From contig NZ_JADCKA010000005.1 of NCBI RefSeq assembly GCF_014982745.1, positions 54,426 through 118,425 on the forward strand: a stretch of DNA of 64,000 bases, read 5' to 3'. Numbering within the stretch: the first letter of the stretch is position 1; every line of letters starts with the position of its first letter. This stretch comes from Gallibacter intestinalis. GTDB lineage: Bacteria; Bacillota; Clostridia; Peptostreptococcales; Anaerovoracaceae. Both the position numbers and the translations under genes were made by a program. Positions 54,568 to 62,201 of this stretch are shown piece by piece. The notes beneath the pieces are model-generated. The model was given only the letters and a program-made list of their open reading frames with translations. It had not been told where the DNA came from and ran no database searches.

Positions 54568-55853
54568 TGAAACAGTATAAAGATGAAAGACTTCATAGGG
54601 AAGGCAGACTCATCTGCATATTCAAAAGACTTGCAGCTGGAATAAAGGCTATAAAAGGTAAGCCGATTAAGGTTATACCTGGTATATTTATTTTCACAAT
54701 CGGAGTTTACATAATTGTAAATACTGCAAACAATATCGGGCCATATGCTGATGATTTTGATATAATCCTTAACCAGATTGCTACCTTTATATATTTTCTT
54801 ATAATGATGTTTCTACTATTAATATACTTGGTGCTAATTGGAATGCCTATGGATGCAAAGATGGTATCTTGGAACCTTCAGAGAATTGGATTTAAAAACA
54901 GTATAGGCGAGTTACCAAAGTTAATTAGTAAAGAGAAAAGAGACGGCTTTGTTATATTAGAATTCTTTTGTCAGGGCATTCCTCTAAGTATATGGGAAGA
55001 AAAGAGAAATGAGATAGAGTCTGTGCTGAATATTAAAATAGTTAGAATTAAATCTGGAAGAACGTTAGATCAGATATTTGTGCAGGCTGTAGATTACAAT
55101 TCAAATGTATATATGACTATGCCCTGGGACGATAGTATGCTTTCTAAGGTTGATTTTGAACTAGTGCTAGGAGATAGTCTGATAGGACAAGAAAAAGTAA
55201 ATCTCAACTCAATACCACATATTCTCATAGGTGGCAGCACAGGATCAGGTAAAAGTATACTTTTAAAGAATCTCTTATACCAAGCAAAGGCAAAGGGAGC
55301 AGAAGTAATAATATCTGATTTTAAAGGCGGAGTAGACTTTGGCTTAGCATGGCGAAAAGAGTTGGAAATTATTACTGATATGGATATTCTCGCAGAGCGT
55401 TTAGAGGAGATTATCGTTGAATTAGAACGCAGGAAAAAACTCTTGTTTAATACTGGTGCTGAAAACATTTATGCCTATAACAAAAGTCATCATAAATTAA
55501 ACCATATTATATTTGCCTGTGATGAAGTGGCTGAAATACTTGATAAAACCGGAGCAAGTAAAGAATATAAGGAAAAGATTATGCAAGTTGAAAGTAAGCT
55601 TTCTACTATTGCAAGGCAAGGTAGAGCCTTTGGTATCAACTTAATACTTGCAACACAAAGACCTGATGCCAATATACTTAGCGGCCAGATAAGAAATAAC
55701 ATTGATTGCAGGATTTGTGGCAGAGCAGATGATGTGCTATCTAAAATTATACTTGATAATACCGATGCATCAGAGCTTATTCCTAAAGATGAACAAGGAC
55801 TATTCTTACGAAATAATGGAACTGTATTTAAGGGATATTATTTTGATAGATAG
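54567..55853 (+). CDS. FtsK/SpoIIIE-like ATPase (TcpA-type coupling protein)
   Basis: The 428-residue protein has two N-terminal membrane helices (about 34-55 and 68-93), then an FtsK-like motor: Walker A GGSTGSGKS, ISDFKGGVDFG, Walker B IIFACDEVAEIL and RQGRAFGINLILATQRP. It resembles the Tn916 ORF21/TcpA coupling proteins, which bring relaxase-DNA complexes to a conjugation pore. ATG 54567 shares one base with the previous stop codon. Its presence without a secretion system marks a mobilizable element. Confidence 0.9.
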   Translation: MKQYKDERLHREGRLICIFKRLAAGIKAIKGKPIKVIPGIFIFTIGVYIIVNTANNIGPYADDFDIILNQIATFIYFLIMMFLLLIYLVLIGMPMDAKMVSWNLQRIGFKNSIGELPKLISKEKRDGFVILEFFCQGIPLSIWEEKRNEIESVLNIKIVRIKSGRTLDQIFVQAVDYNSNVYMTMPWDDSMLSKVDFELVLGDSLIGQEKVNLNSIPHILIGGSTGSGKSILLKNLLYQAKAKGAEVIISDFKGGVDFGLAWRKELEIITDMDILAERLEEIIVELERRKKLLFNTGAENIYAYNKSHHKLNHIIFACDEVAEILDKTGASKEYKEKIMQVESKLSTIARQGRAFGINLILATQRPDANILSGQIRNNIDCRICGRADDVLSKIILDNTDASELIPKDEQGLFLRNNGTVFKGYYFDR

Positions 55854-55865
55854 CTGGGTGAGCAA

Positions 55866-56066
55866 ATGGAAAACAAGATACCTATTTGGCACAAATATTC
55901 ATTGAGTGTTCAAGAAGCCGCAAAATATTATGGCATAGGGGAGAAAAGACTATACGGTATTATACGAGATAATCCTAAAGAATATTTTCTTCTGGAAATC
56001 GGCAGTCAAACTAGAATTAAAAGAGAAATGTTCGAAGAATACCTTAATAATGTTAACGAAATTTAA
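55866..56066 (+). CDS. xis: Tn916-type excisionase
   Basis: The 66-residue protein has the winged-helix excisionase pattern of Tn916 Xis: IPIWHKYSLSVQEAAKYYGI at the start and TRIKREMFEEYL near the end. It bends DNA to favour excision by the integrase. It starts 12 bp after the FtsK-like gene and is followed by a terminator-like hairpin ahead of int, as in Tn916. Confidence 0.9.
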   Translation: MENKIPIWHKYSLSVQEAAKYYGIGEKRLYGIIRDNPKEYFLLEIGSQTRIKREMFEEYLNNVNEI

Positions 56067-56083
56067 CGGTATTCTATGGCAGA

Positions 56084-56130
56084 AAAGACCGTCATATGCT
56101 AGAATTTTCAGTGTAATGACGGTCTTTATT
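56084..56130 (+). terminator. Hairpin between xis and int
   Basis: AAAGACCGTCAT and ATGACGGTCTTT form a perfect 12-bp stem with a T-rich end. It probably limits int transcription from the upstream operon. Confidence 0.8.
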
Positions 56131-56158
56131 ATATAGAAATATATACAGGAGACCAAAT

Positions 56159-57352
56159 ATGTCAAAGAAAAGGAGAGATAATAAAGGAAGGATATTGCAT
56201 AATGGTGAAATGCAAATGTCCGATGGAAAGTATCGTTACAAGTATATAAATTTCCGAGGAGAAGAAAAAGTTGTATATAGCTGGAGGCTTACTCGTCACG
56301 ACCCCATAGATCCTACAAAGAAGAAAACGCTATCGTTGCGAGAAATTGAAATGGACATACAAAGGGCTGAATTTGACGGATTGACTGTATACGGCGATAA
56401 TATGTCAGTTTTAGAACTAGTAGAAAAATATACTACTACGAGAATTGGAGTTAGGCCGACTACTAAAAGAGGATATGGAACTGTAATAAATCTTTTAAAG
56501 AAAGAGGATTTTGGATATCGGAGGATAGATAAAATTAGAATATCGGATGCCAAATATTGGCTTATTAAGCTTCAACAAAAAGATGGTAAAAGCTACAGTG
56601 TCATTCATAATATAAGAGGTGTTTTAAGACCTGCATTTCAGATGGCAGTAGATGACGATTTGATAAAAAAGAATCCATTCAACTTTCCTCTTGTAGATGT
56701 AGTTGTCAATGATAGTGTGAGGCGAGAAGCTTTAACTCAAGCACAAGAACGAAAATTTTTACAGTTTGTAAAAGAAGATAAACATTTTAAAAAGTATTAT
56801 GAAGGAATTTATATACTATTTAAAACCGGGTTACGTATTTCAGAATTTTGTGGTTTAACTGTATCGGATATAGACTTTAAAAATCATATACTTCATATTA
56901 AAAGGCAATTACAGAAGAACAGCGTTAAAGACTATTATATCGAAGCTCCCAAATCTAAAAGCGGGTATAGAAAAATTCCGATGACTAAAGATGTAGAAGA
57001 TTGCTTTAAGAAGATTATTGAAAATAGAAATCCGCCAAAGATAGAGCCAATGGTAGATGGAGTAGCAGGATTTTTATACTTCGATCAGAATGGCAGTATA
57101 GTGTATAGTCTGCATTGGTCACATTATTTTAAACGCATTTGGACTAAATATAACAATATATATAGAGAGCCAATGCCGAAAGTAACACCTCATGTTTGTA
57201 GACATACATTCTGCTCTAATATGGCAAAAGCAGGAATGAATCCAAAAGCATTGCAGTATATTATGGGACATTCAGATATAAGTGTAACACTAAATACGTA
57301 TACACATTTTGAATTTGAAGATGCAAAAAAGGAATTAGAAAAATTAGGCTAA
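56159..57352 (+). CDS. int: Tn916-family tyrosine integrase
   Basis: The 397-residue recombinase matches Tn916 Int along its length: the arm-binding N-terminus KKRRDNKGRILHNGE, a core-binding domain, and the catalytic residues in TGLRISEF (Arg), PHVCRHTFC (HxxR), MGHSDI and LNTYTHF (Tyr nucleophile). Unlike Tn916, which inserts in many AT-rich sites, this one has used a long 57-bp gene-internal site. TTTATACC repeats beside it are likely its arm sites. Confidence 0.95.
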   Translation: MSKKRRDNKGRILHNGEMQMSDGKYRYKYINFRGEEKVVYSWRLTRHDPIDPTKKKTLSLREIEMDIQRAEFDGLTVYGDNMSVLELVEKYTTTRIGVRPTTKRGYGTVINLLKKEDFGYRRIDKIRISDAKYWLIKLQQKDGKSYSVIHNIRGVLRPAFQMAVDDDLIKKNPFNFPLVDVVVNDSVRREALTQAQERKFLQFVKEDKHFKKYYEGIYILFKTGLRISEFCGLTVSDIDFKNHILHIKRQLQKNSVKDYYIEAPKSKSGYRKIPMTKDVEDCFKKIIENRNPPKIEPMVDGVAGFLYFDQNGSIVYSLHWSHYFKRIWTKYNNIYREPMPKVTPHVCRHTFCSNMAKAGMNPKALQYIMGHSDISVTLNTYTHFEFEDAKKELEKLG

Positions 57353-57391
57353 AATTGGTTAATAAAGAAGCTGAGAAATTTAATTGATAGT

Positions 57392-57597
57392 TTTATACCT
57401 TTTGCTTACCAAAAAAAGCTGCAGTATTTTTAAATATGATATATGCAGAATAAGAAATAAGTATTGGATTTACAGCGAAAATAAGAAATTATTAGACAAA
57501 AAAAGCGAGGTATAAAACTGAAAATTTTATACCTAATTTTATACCTTTTGACTACAAAATATGCTAAATTATGCCGAAATATGCCGAATGGTATAAA
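57392..57597. repeat. Right arm-type repeats TTTATACC/GGTATAAA
   Basis: TTTATACC occurs at 57392, 57526 and 57538, and its complement GGTATAAA at 57509 and 57590. With the two left-end copies this makes seven. A tandem ATGCCGAAAT-type repeat lies at about 57570-57588. The 288-bp segment from 57353 has no gene and also supplies the new upstream region of the phosphatase gene. Confidence 0.65.
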
Positions 57598-57620
57598 TTT
57601 ACAAACATTGAAATTTCAAC

Positions 57621-57677
57621 AAAAGCGAGGAATTTGAAGGATGAAAAAAATACTGTTCATATGCCACGGCAATATTT
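57621..57677 (+). repeat. attR: right copy of 57-bp direct repeat
   Basis: Identical to 42317-42373. This copy restores the ribosome binding site and the first 12 codons of the phosphatase gene. Confidence 0.93.
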
Positions 57678-58108
57678 GCCGCAGCACAATGGCTGAGTTT
57701 GTACTTAAAGATATGGCGGCAAAGCAAGGGCTTTCTCACGAGTTTGAAATAGCGTCAGCTGCTACCAGTAGAGAGGAAATCGGCAACGATACTCATCACG
57801 GTACAAAACGTAAGTTAGACGAAATGGGCATATCATATACCAGGAGAAAAGCAAGGCAGATGAATGCTGCCGACTATGCTTACTATGACTATATTATAGG
57901 AATGGATGACGCAAATATAAGAAATATACTGCGCATAGTAGGAGGAGATGCCGAGGGTAAAGTTTCTAAACTTTTGGACTGGGCAGATGATAAAGGTGAT
58001 AGGGATGATATTGCAGATCCTTGGTATACTGGCAATTTCGACTTAACTTATGATGATGTTGAAAGGGGCTGTAGAGGCCTTTTGGGAAAGTTGAAAAAAG
58101 CAAAATAA
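57641..58108 (+). CDS. Low-molecular-weight protein-tyrosine phosphatase
   Basis: The 155-residue protein is full length with the catalytic loop CHGNICRS (CX5R) at residues 8-15 and the general acid Asp in DPWYTGNFDLTYDDV. The element junction lies between codons Ile12 and Cys13 of the loop, yet the frame is intact because the element carries the missing start. The original promoter, probably shared with the Fic gene, is now 15 kb away, so expression must come from element sequence. Confidence 0.94.
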   Translation: MKKILFICHGNICRSTMAEFVLKDMAAKQGLSHEFEIASAATSREEIGNDTHHGTKRKLDEMGISYTRRKARQMNAADYAYYDYIIGMDDANIRNILRIVGGDAEGKVSKLLDWADDKGDRDDIADPWYTGNFDLTYDDVERGCRGLLGKLKKAK

Positions 58109-58147
58109 TATAGTATAATCACATCGTTGTTGTAGAGGCAACGATGT

Positions 58148-58222
58148 GCTAATGTAGCTCAATGGTAGAGCAGCTCATTCGTAATGAGCAGGTTGAGGGT
58201 TCGATTCCCTTCATTAGCTCCA
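58148..58222 (+). tRNA. tRNA-Thr (CGT anticodon)
   Basis: The cloverleaf is complete: acceptor GCTAATG/CATTAGC, D-arm AGCTCAATGGTAGAGC, anticodon arm GCTCA-TTCGTAA-TGAGC with anticodon CGT, T-arm GAGGG-TTCGATT-CCCTT (one G-T pair), and encoded CCA. A prophage integrase gene follows at 58292, so its 3' end is the likely attachment site. Confidence 0.95.
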
Positions 58223-58224
58223 CG

Positions 58225-58254
58225 AAACCGTTGAAATTTCAACGGTTTTCTTTT
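58225..58254 (+). terminator. Terminator after tRNA-Thr
   Basis: AAACCGTTGAAA and TTTCAACGGTTT form a perfect palindrome followed by CTTTT. It may also stop the leftward integrase transcript. Confidence 0.82.
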
Positions 58255-58291
58255 ATTCATAGGTAAAATGGTGTGAATTTGGTGTGATTTG

Positions 58292-59413
58292 CTATTCGTT
58301 TTTTATAAATTCCTGTAACTGCTGCGACAGCATTTTATCTTTATTTTCAAATAAGTGAGTATAAATATTCAATGTAGTTGACAGTGTGGAGTGTCCTAAT
58401 CGTGTGCTCACTTGAGGTAATTCAGCCCCAAGAGATGCAAGCATTGAAGCGTGAGTATGTCTGAGTGCATGAAGTCCATAATAAGGCAAGTCGCTATTTT
58501 GGCAGAACTTCATAAACCAATTTCTTATCACATTAGAGTGCATGATAATTCCGTCGTCTGTCTTGAAAACAGCATTGTTTTTAAAATACGGATTAACAGT
58601 ATTTTGATGTTTTTGCAAAAATTGCAGTTGCAGCATTATATCTTCCGGAAGTGTAACAGTACGGTTACCCGATATAGTTTTTGGAGTATCTTCATACAAG
58701 CCTGTTTTAGGCTCATACATACGGGTTTTTACAATCTGTATGGTATTTGCATCAAAGTCAATTACATCCCAATCTAAGCCGTTTATTTCTCCTATACGAA
58801 GCCCACCGAAAAGAGCAAGAAGTATTGCACACTTAAATACAAGGTCTCTTTCTGGTAGTTCGTCAAGGCTGCTGCAGATCTGTTTTACTTGGTCGATATT
58901 GTAAAACTGTGCTTCTGTATGTTCTTTTCGTGGCATTTTGATATTATTGCATGGGTTGTTATTGATTATGTTTAACTCAATTCCATAATTAAAAGCAGAA
59001 CGCAGTATAGAATATATATTGCGGACCGTTTTAGGCGACACTTGCTGAGCTATATTGTTAATCCATTTCTGTATATCTACACGCTGAACTTTGTTGGCTT
59101 TTTTCTTTCCGATAGAGTTTTTAATCCACTTTTTATATATACCTTCAAAACTCCTTCGGCTTGTGCTTTTCAGATACAATAATACATATTCTTTATGATA
59201 TAGTTCCATAAGGTCATTGACTATTACATTTGAGCCAGGTTGAATATTACCCAGCTGACATTCGTTGTAGAAATTAGCAAGTTCTGCGTTAGCTTCTCTT
59301 TTAGTTCCGTGAAATGTTTTGGTATATCTCATCGGTTTTCCATTGAAATCAAAGCCTGCATAGACTTGAAGTCTCCATGCGTTTTTACCTCTTTGTGTGA
59401 TTGTTCCTGGCAC
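58292..59413 (-). CDS. int: Prophage tyrosine integrase
   Basis: The 373-residue phage integrase has an N-terminal AP2-like arm-binding part (GKNAWRLQVYAGFDFNGKPM), a SAM-like core-binding domain near 65-150, and the catalytic set in FGGLRIGEI (Arg), HALRHTHASML (HxxR), LGHSTL and TTLNIYTHLF (Tyr). The GTG start has AAAGGAG. It points toward tRNA-Thr, 70 bp away, its likely target. It is not closely similar to the Tn916-type integrase at 56159. Confidence 0.94.
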   Translation of the reverse strand: MPGTITQRGKNAWRLQVYAGFDFNGKPMRYTKTFHGTKREANAELANFYNECQLGNIQPGSNVIVNDLMELYHKEYVLLYLKSTSRRSFEGIYKKWIKNSIGKKKANKVQRVDIQKWINNIAQQVSPKTVRNIYSILRSAFNYGIELNIINNNPCNNIKMPRKEHTEAQFYNIDQVKQICSSLDELPERDLVFKCAILLALFGGLRIGEINGLDWDVIDFDANTIQIVKTRMYEPKTGLYEDTPKTISGNRTVTLPEDIMLQLQFLQKHQNTVNPYFKNNAVFKTDDGIIMHSNVIRNWFMKFCQNSDLPYYGLHALRHTHASMLASLGAELPQVSTRLGHSTLSTTLNIYTHLFENKDKMLSQQLQEFIKNE

Positions 59414-59447
59414 AATACCACTCCTTTCAATAAAAAAACTGTATGTT

Positions 59448-59567
59448 AAATACAGCCGTGATGTGATATACTATTTTAGGAAATATGCATAAGTGATACA
59501 CATCACAACTAAAATGACTAGGGTCTAGTCAGCAATTGGCATCCGGAAGGGTGCCTTTTGTCTTTTA
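59448..59567 (+). other. Structured spacer upstream of the integrase gene
   Basis: This non-coding stretch has GTGATGTG...CACATCAC (around 59458-59507), a GACTAG-GGT-CTAGTC type dyad (about 59517-59531) and a plus-strand terminator GGCATCC-ggaa-GGGTGCC with TTTTGTCTTTT (59538-59567). A terminator facing right with no gene in front of it hints at a short rightward RNA or an att-proximal protein site. Confidence 0.45.
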
Positions 59568-60215
59568 TGGATTACATATAGAGCACGGACTGTAACCGTT
59601 TGCTTCTGCTTCATCAGCATTTTCAAAATAAGATAAATCATATCTGCCATTTATATATTGGCAACCATCTTTGTGATATTTGCTTCCAGATGGAGTGACA
59701 AATACATATGAATCTGGAGCTTCACTTGTGGATAATATTTCATTATTTTGAGATACGTTTGAATTATTAGTTATAAAGTTTTCTGGGTGATTTCTTACTG
59801 CCGATAAACAATCATTATAACCGTCAGTTTTTCCGTCTTCGTATCCTTTATCATATCCCTCATCATAATTTTGGGTATGTGCATCGTTTAGCAGATTTAC
59901 TTCGCTTGCGGTATACCACATTTCTTGATGATTTGTAAAAATCAATATTCCAAAGAAGATAAAAACTGTTGCGAAAAAAGTTGCTATGACAGCCAAGGCT
60001 CTTGATTCTCGTTGAACATTTTTCTCATCTAAATAATCTACATGGTCGAACATAGCAAAAGAACTTACGCCCATGAGTCCTATAATTAAAAGGGAAATCA
60101 AACCTATCAGTACGTTTTCTTTAAAAATTTCCCAATCGTCAAACCATAATATTAAAGCAAGCCCTATAGCGAGTAGAGCCCATATGGAAGATAAGACGTT
60201 CCTTAGAAACCTCAT
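59565..60215 (-). CDS. Prophage membrane protein with C-terminal Cys/His motif
   Basis: The 216-residue protein has three membrane helices (about 8-25, 35-56, 73-93), a Gly/Tyr/Asp-rich repeat (YDEGYDKGYEDGKTDGYND), and a C-terminal domain KYHKDGCQYI...GYSPCSICNP with Cys/His residues spaced as in small Ada-like metal-binding modules. It overlaps the repressor gene by 4 bp, so it is made in the lysogen and may act in immunity or superinfection exclusion; this is inference. Confidence 0.7.
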   Translation of the reverse strand: MRFLRNVLSSIWALLAIGLALILWFDDWEIFKENVLIGLISLLIIGLMGVSSFAMFDHVDYLDEKNVQRESRALAVIATFFATVFIFFGILIFTNHQEMWYTASEVNLLNDAHTQNYDEGYDKGYEDGKTDGYNDCLSAVRNHPENFITNNSNVSQNNEILSTSEAPDSYVFVTPSGSKYHKDGCQYINGRYDLSYFENADEAEANGYSPCSICNP

Positions 60216-60847
60216 ACCTTTCTCCTAATCTCCACAACGACACCTGCTATAGTAACCGGGTGATTTTCGTCGTTGTATTCATACATTATCGGTTCATATT
60301 CTGGATTAAGCGGCTGCAATATTATTGTGGTCTGCTTTTTTATGACTTTCTTTAAAGTGGCATCGTAGCCGTTCACATATACAACGCAATCTTGTCCGCT
60401 TTCACAGTCGGATTCTTCTCTGACTACAATAATATCTCCGTCGAGATATTTAGGATACATACTGTCGCCTTTGACCTTTAGTCCGAAAAGCCTTTTGCCA
60501 CCTTTAGCATATTCAGCAGGAACATCTATATACTCATCTATTGATTCAATCGCTTCAATAGGAACTCCTGCAGGAACACGACCGTATACAGGGATAGTGA
60601 TTGAAGATGATAGCTTTATAGGTTCTATATTATTGTTGCTTATATCTTCCCATCCCATTAAATCACTGGGTTTTATATTTAGAGCATCTGCAAAAGCAAC
60701 TATTTTTGATTGTGACAAATCTACTTTTCCAGATTCAATTTTAGCAATCATACTTTTATCTGCATAACCTAATTTATTAGCAAGGTCAGATTGAGTCATT
60801 CCGAGTTCAATTCGCCTATTTTTTATATTCGCATATAATTGTAACAT
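60212..60847 (-). CDS. CI-like repressor with S24 peptidase domain
   Basis: The 211-residue protein has an XRE HTH at about residues 8-60 (MTQSDLANKLGYADKSMIAKIESG) and a LexA/S24 self-cleavage domain with Ser in KGDSMYP and Lys in ATLKKV. It should keep lysogeny and be inactivated after DNA damage through RecA. ATG 60847 follows GAGGTG; a GTG at 60856 overlaps that site. Operators lie just upstream. Confidence 0.9.
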   Translation of the reverse strand: MLQLYANIKNRRIELGMTQSDLANKLGYADKSMIAKIESGKVDLSQSKIVAFADALNIKPSDLMGWEDISNNNIEPIKLSSSITIPVYGRVPAGVPIEAIESIDEYIDVPAEYAKGGKRLFGLKVKGDSMYPKYLDGDIIVVREESDCESGQDCVVYVNGYDATLKKVIKKQTTIILQPLNPEYEPIMYEYNDENHPVTIAGVVVEIRRKV

Positions 60848-60880
60848 TTTGTTCACCTCGCACCTTAAATATACTATATG

Positions 60881-60968
60881 TGTGAAAATAATTCAACAAA
60901 AATATAAAAAAATGTTGACATAAATTCAACTGTGGTATACACTATAGTCAAGTTGAATGAAATGCAAC
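60881..60968. promoter_or_regulatory. Prophage switch: operators and rightward promoter
   Basis: GTTGACATAAATTCAAC (60914-60930) and GTTGAATGAAATGCAAC (60952-60968) share GTTG-N9-CAAC; a weaker copy is at 60881-60897. TTGACA at 60915 and the extended -10 TGGTATACA (60933-60941) form a rightward promoter covered by the operators. This is the expected site of CI and Cro action. Confidence 0.75.
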
Positions 60969-60987
60969 AAGGAGGTGATATTGAATA

Positions 60988-61191
60988 ATGAATTGCAAAA
61001 TGTTAAGAGATAAGATAGCAGACAGTGGTATGTCAATAGTTTCGATTGCTAATAAAATGAATATTTCAAGAGAATCTCTTTATAATAAAATGAATGGGAA
61101 AACAGATTTTACAGCAAGAGAAATAACTGGACTTACAACGGTTTTAATGTTGACGCGAAAAGAAAGGGACGAAATTTTTTTTGACAATTAA
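60988..61191 (+). CDS. Cro-like HTH protein
   Basis: The 67-residue protein is a single helix-turn-helix domain (MSIVSIANKMNISRESLYNKMNGK). It is divergent from the CI-like repressor and starts behind AAGGAGGTGAT, just past the operators, the usual place for Cro. It likely competes for the same sites. Confidence 0.85.
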   Translation: MNCKMLRDKIADSGMSIVSIANKMNISRESLYNKMNGKTDFTAREITGLTTVLMLTRKERDEIFFDN

Positions 61192-61208
61192 GTTGAATAA
61201 AATGCAAC
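61192..61208. promoter_or_regulatory. Additional prophage operator
   Basis: GTTGAATAAAATGCAAC differs from the operator at 60952 by one base and follows the cro-like stop codon. It would place the next genes under the same repressor. Confidence 0.65.
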
Positions 61209-61260
61209 TTTCTAAACAGTCCTTACAAGATTGAGAGAGGATTATACCACAGGAGGTGAG

Positions 61261-61518
61261 ATGGTGGAGCAGATAAAGGTTCTGGTAGATGAAGAACGAC
61301 TAAGCAGGCTTGAAGAAAAGATAGACCGCCTACTATCGGATAAAGGCAAAGAAGATGATGAGGTGCTGAACGCACAGCAGGTAGCAGACCTTCTGCAGAT
61401 GGATAAGCAGACAATATACAAGTTGGCACGAGACAACAAAATACCATCCGTTAAATACGGAAGGTCAAGATTATTTTCCAAAAAAGCAATAATGGAGAAA
61501 TTGAAAGGAGAACAATAA
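61261..61518 (+). CDS. Excisionase-type HTH protein
   Basis: The 85-residue protein has an N-terminal coiled coil (about 8-28) and a MerR-like DNA-binding domain of the excisionase family: LNAQQVADLLQMDKQTIYKLARDNKIP...KYGRSRLF. ATG 61261 follows AGGAGGTGAG. It could be the prophage excisionase or an early regulator. Confidence 0.82.
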   Translation: MVEQIKVLVDEERLSRLEEKIDRLLSDKGKEDDEVLNAQQVADLLQMDKQTIYKLARDNKIPSVKYGRSRLFSKKAIMEKLKGEQ

Positions 61519-61727
61519 TGTTTGAAAAACTATTAAAAGAGATGGAACTTAGTGAAGAAACTTCTAAACTTATGACTGATTTAATCGTGGAGAACCTTAA
61601 ACTTGCTGACAAGTATGGAGTAGATAGAGACAAACATATAAGGGCTGTATGTGCAACGCTTGTACCTATTTGTCTAATGAGGTCATTTAAGAATTTCAAA
61701 ATTGATGAAGGAGAAGATAAGGAATGA
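61518..61727 (+). CDS. Prophage hypothetical protein
   Basis: The 69-residue protein begins one base into the previous stop codon behind AAAGGAG, so translation is coupled. It is helical with a conserved-looking cysteine pair near 50-55 and an acidic tail. I do not recognise a family. Confidence 0.65.
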   Translation: MFEKLLKEMELSEETSKLMTDLIVENLKLADKYGVDRDKHIRAVCATLVPICLMRSFKNFKIDEGEDKE

Positions 61728-61840
61728 TACTTGAACTACTAATGATAATAGGAGCCGTCAGCGGAGTGCTGATATTAGGCAATGCGATATTCGGGAGGAT
61801 ATTTGATAGAGAGATGGAAAGGAGAGCAGATGAGCAATAA
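61724..61840 (+). CDS. Small membrane peptide, 38 residues
   Basis: ATG 61724 overlaps the previous stop (ATGA) behind AAGGAG. The peptide MILELLMIIGAVSGVLILGN continues with a charged tail (DREMERRADEQ), a single membrane helix with the positive and negative residues at the C-terminus. Its last 11 bases overlap the next gene. Good context but too short for certainty. Confidence 0.5.
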   Translation: MILELLMIIGAVSGVLILGNAIFGRIFDREMERRADEQ

Positions 61841-62201
61841 AAAAGACGCCATTACGGCGCCAAATAACCAAGACAAGTATACCAAAAGTAAGAAGATAAG
61901 TAAAGAGTGCAGAAAGGAAAGTTACATCCAGCGTCCTTTGAGCCGTAAGAAACAGATATTACAGATAATGGGCAATAAAGAAATGACCGCAAGGCAGGTC
62001 TGCCGATTGATGAAGCATACCGACCTTAACTTCGTCCGTCCACGGATGACGGAAATGGTCGAAGAAGGGCTGTTGGAAGTCGTTGGTAAAGCCTACGACA
62101 AGGCGACAGAGAGGAATGTATCGGTATATAAAGCAATAGATAAATACAAGTCTATAGACGAGAAGATACAGGAAGAGTACAGAAACGGAGGTAGTTGTTG
62201 A
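61830..62201 (+). CDS. Prophage winged-helix protein
   Basis: The 123-residue protein has a winged-helix-like region in its second half (ILQIMGNKEMTARQVCRLMK and RPRMTEMVEEGLLEVVG). ATG 61830 follows AAAGGAGAG; a longer in-frame start at 61782 is inside the small membrane peptide gene. It overlaps the ERF gene by one base. Probably a phage regulator. Confidence 0.7.
   Translation: MSNKKDAITAPNNQDKYTKSKKISKECRKESYIQRPLSRKKQILQIMGNKEMTARQVCRLMKHTDLNFVRPRMTEMVEEGLLEVVGKAYDKATERNVSVYKAIDKYKSIDEKIQEEYRNGGSC

Larger units (their letters stand above)
42374..57677 (+). mobile_element. Integrated mobilizable element, 15,304 bp
   Basis: The element is bounded by the 57-bp repeats. It encodes a Tn916-type integrase and excisionase at its right end, an FtsK/TcpA-like ATPase, a CRESS-type Rep with its own origin, a MobV-like relaxase and a restriction-like cassette. 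No type IV secretion genes are present, so it would need a helper element to conjugate. TTTATACC repeats lie near both ends, as expected of integrase arm sites. The left half (43-51 kb) uses many CGT arginine codons and the right half mostly AGA, which suggests a composite origin. Confidence 0.92.

Noticed and set aside
42465..56095. AGACCGTCAT shared by the left end (about 42469) and the xis-int hairpin
   Set aside because: Ten bases in AT-rich DNA over 14 kb are weak, and neither copy is at an element edge. It was not taken as a nested-element repeat.
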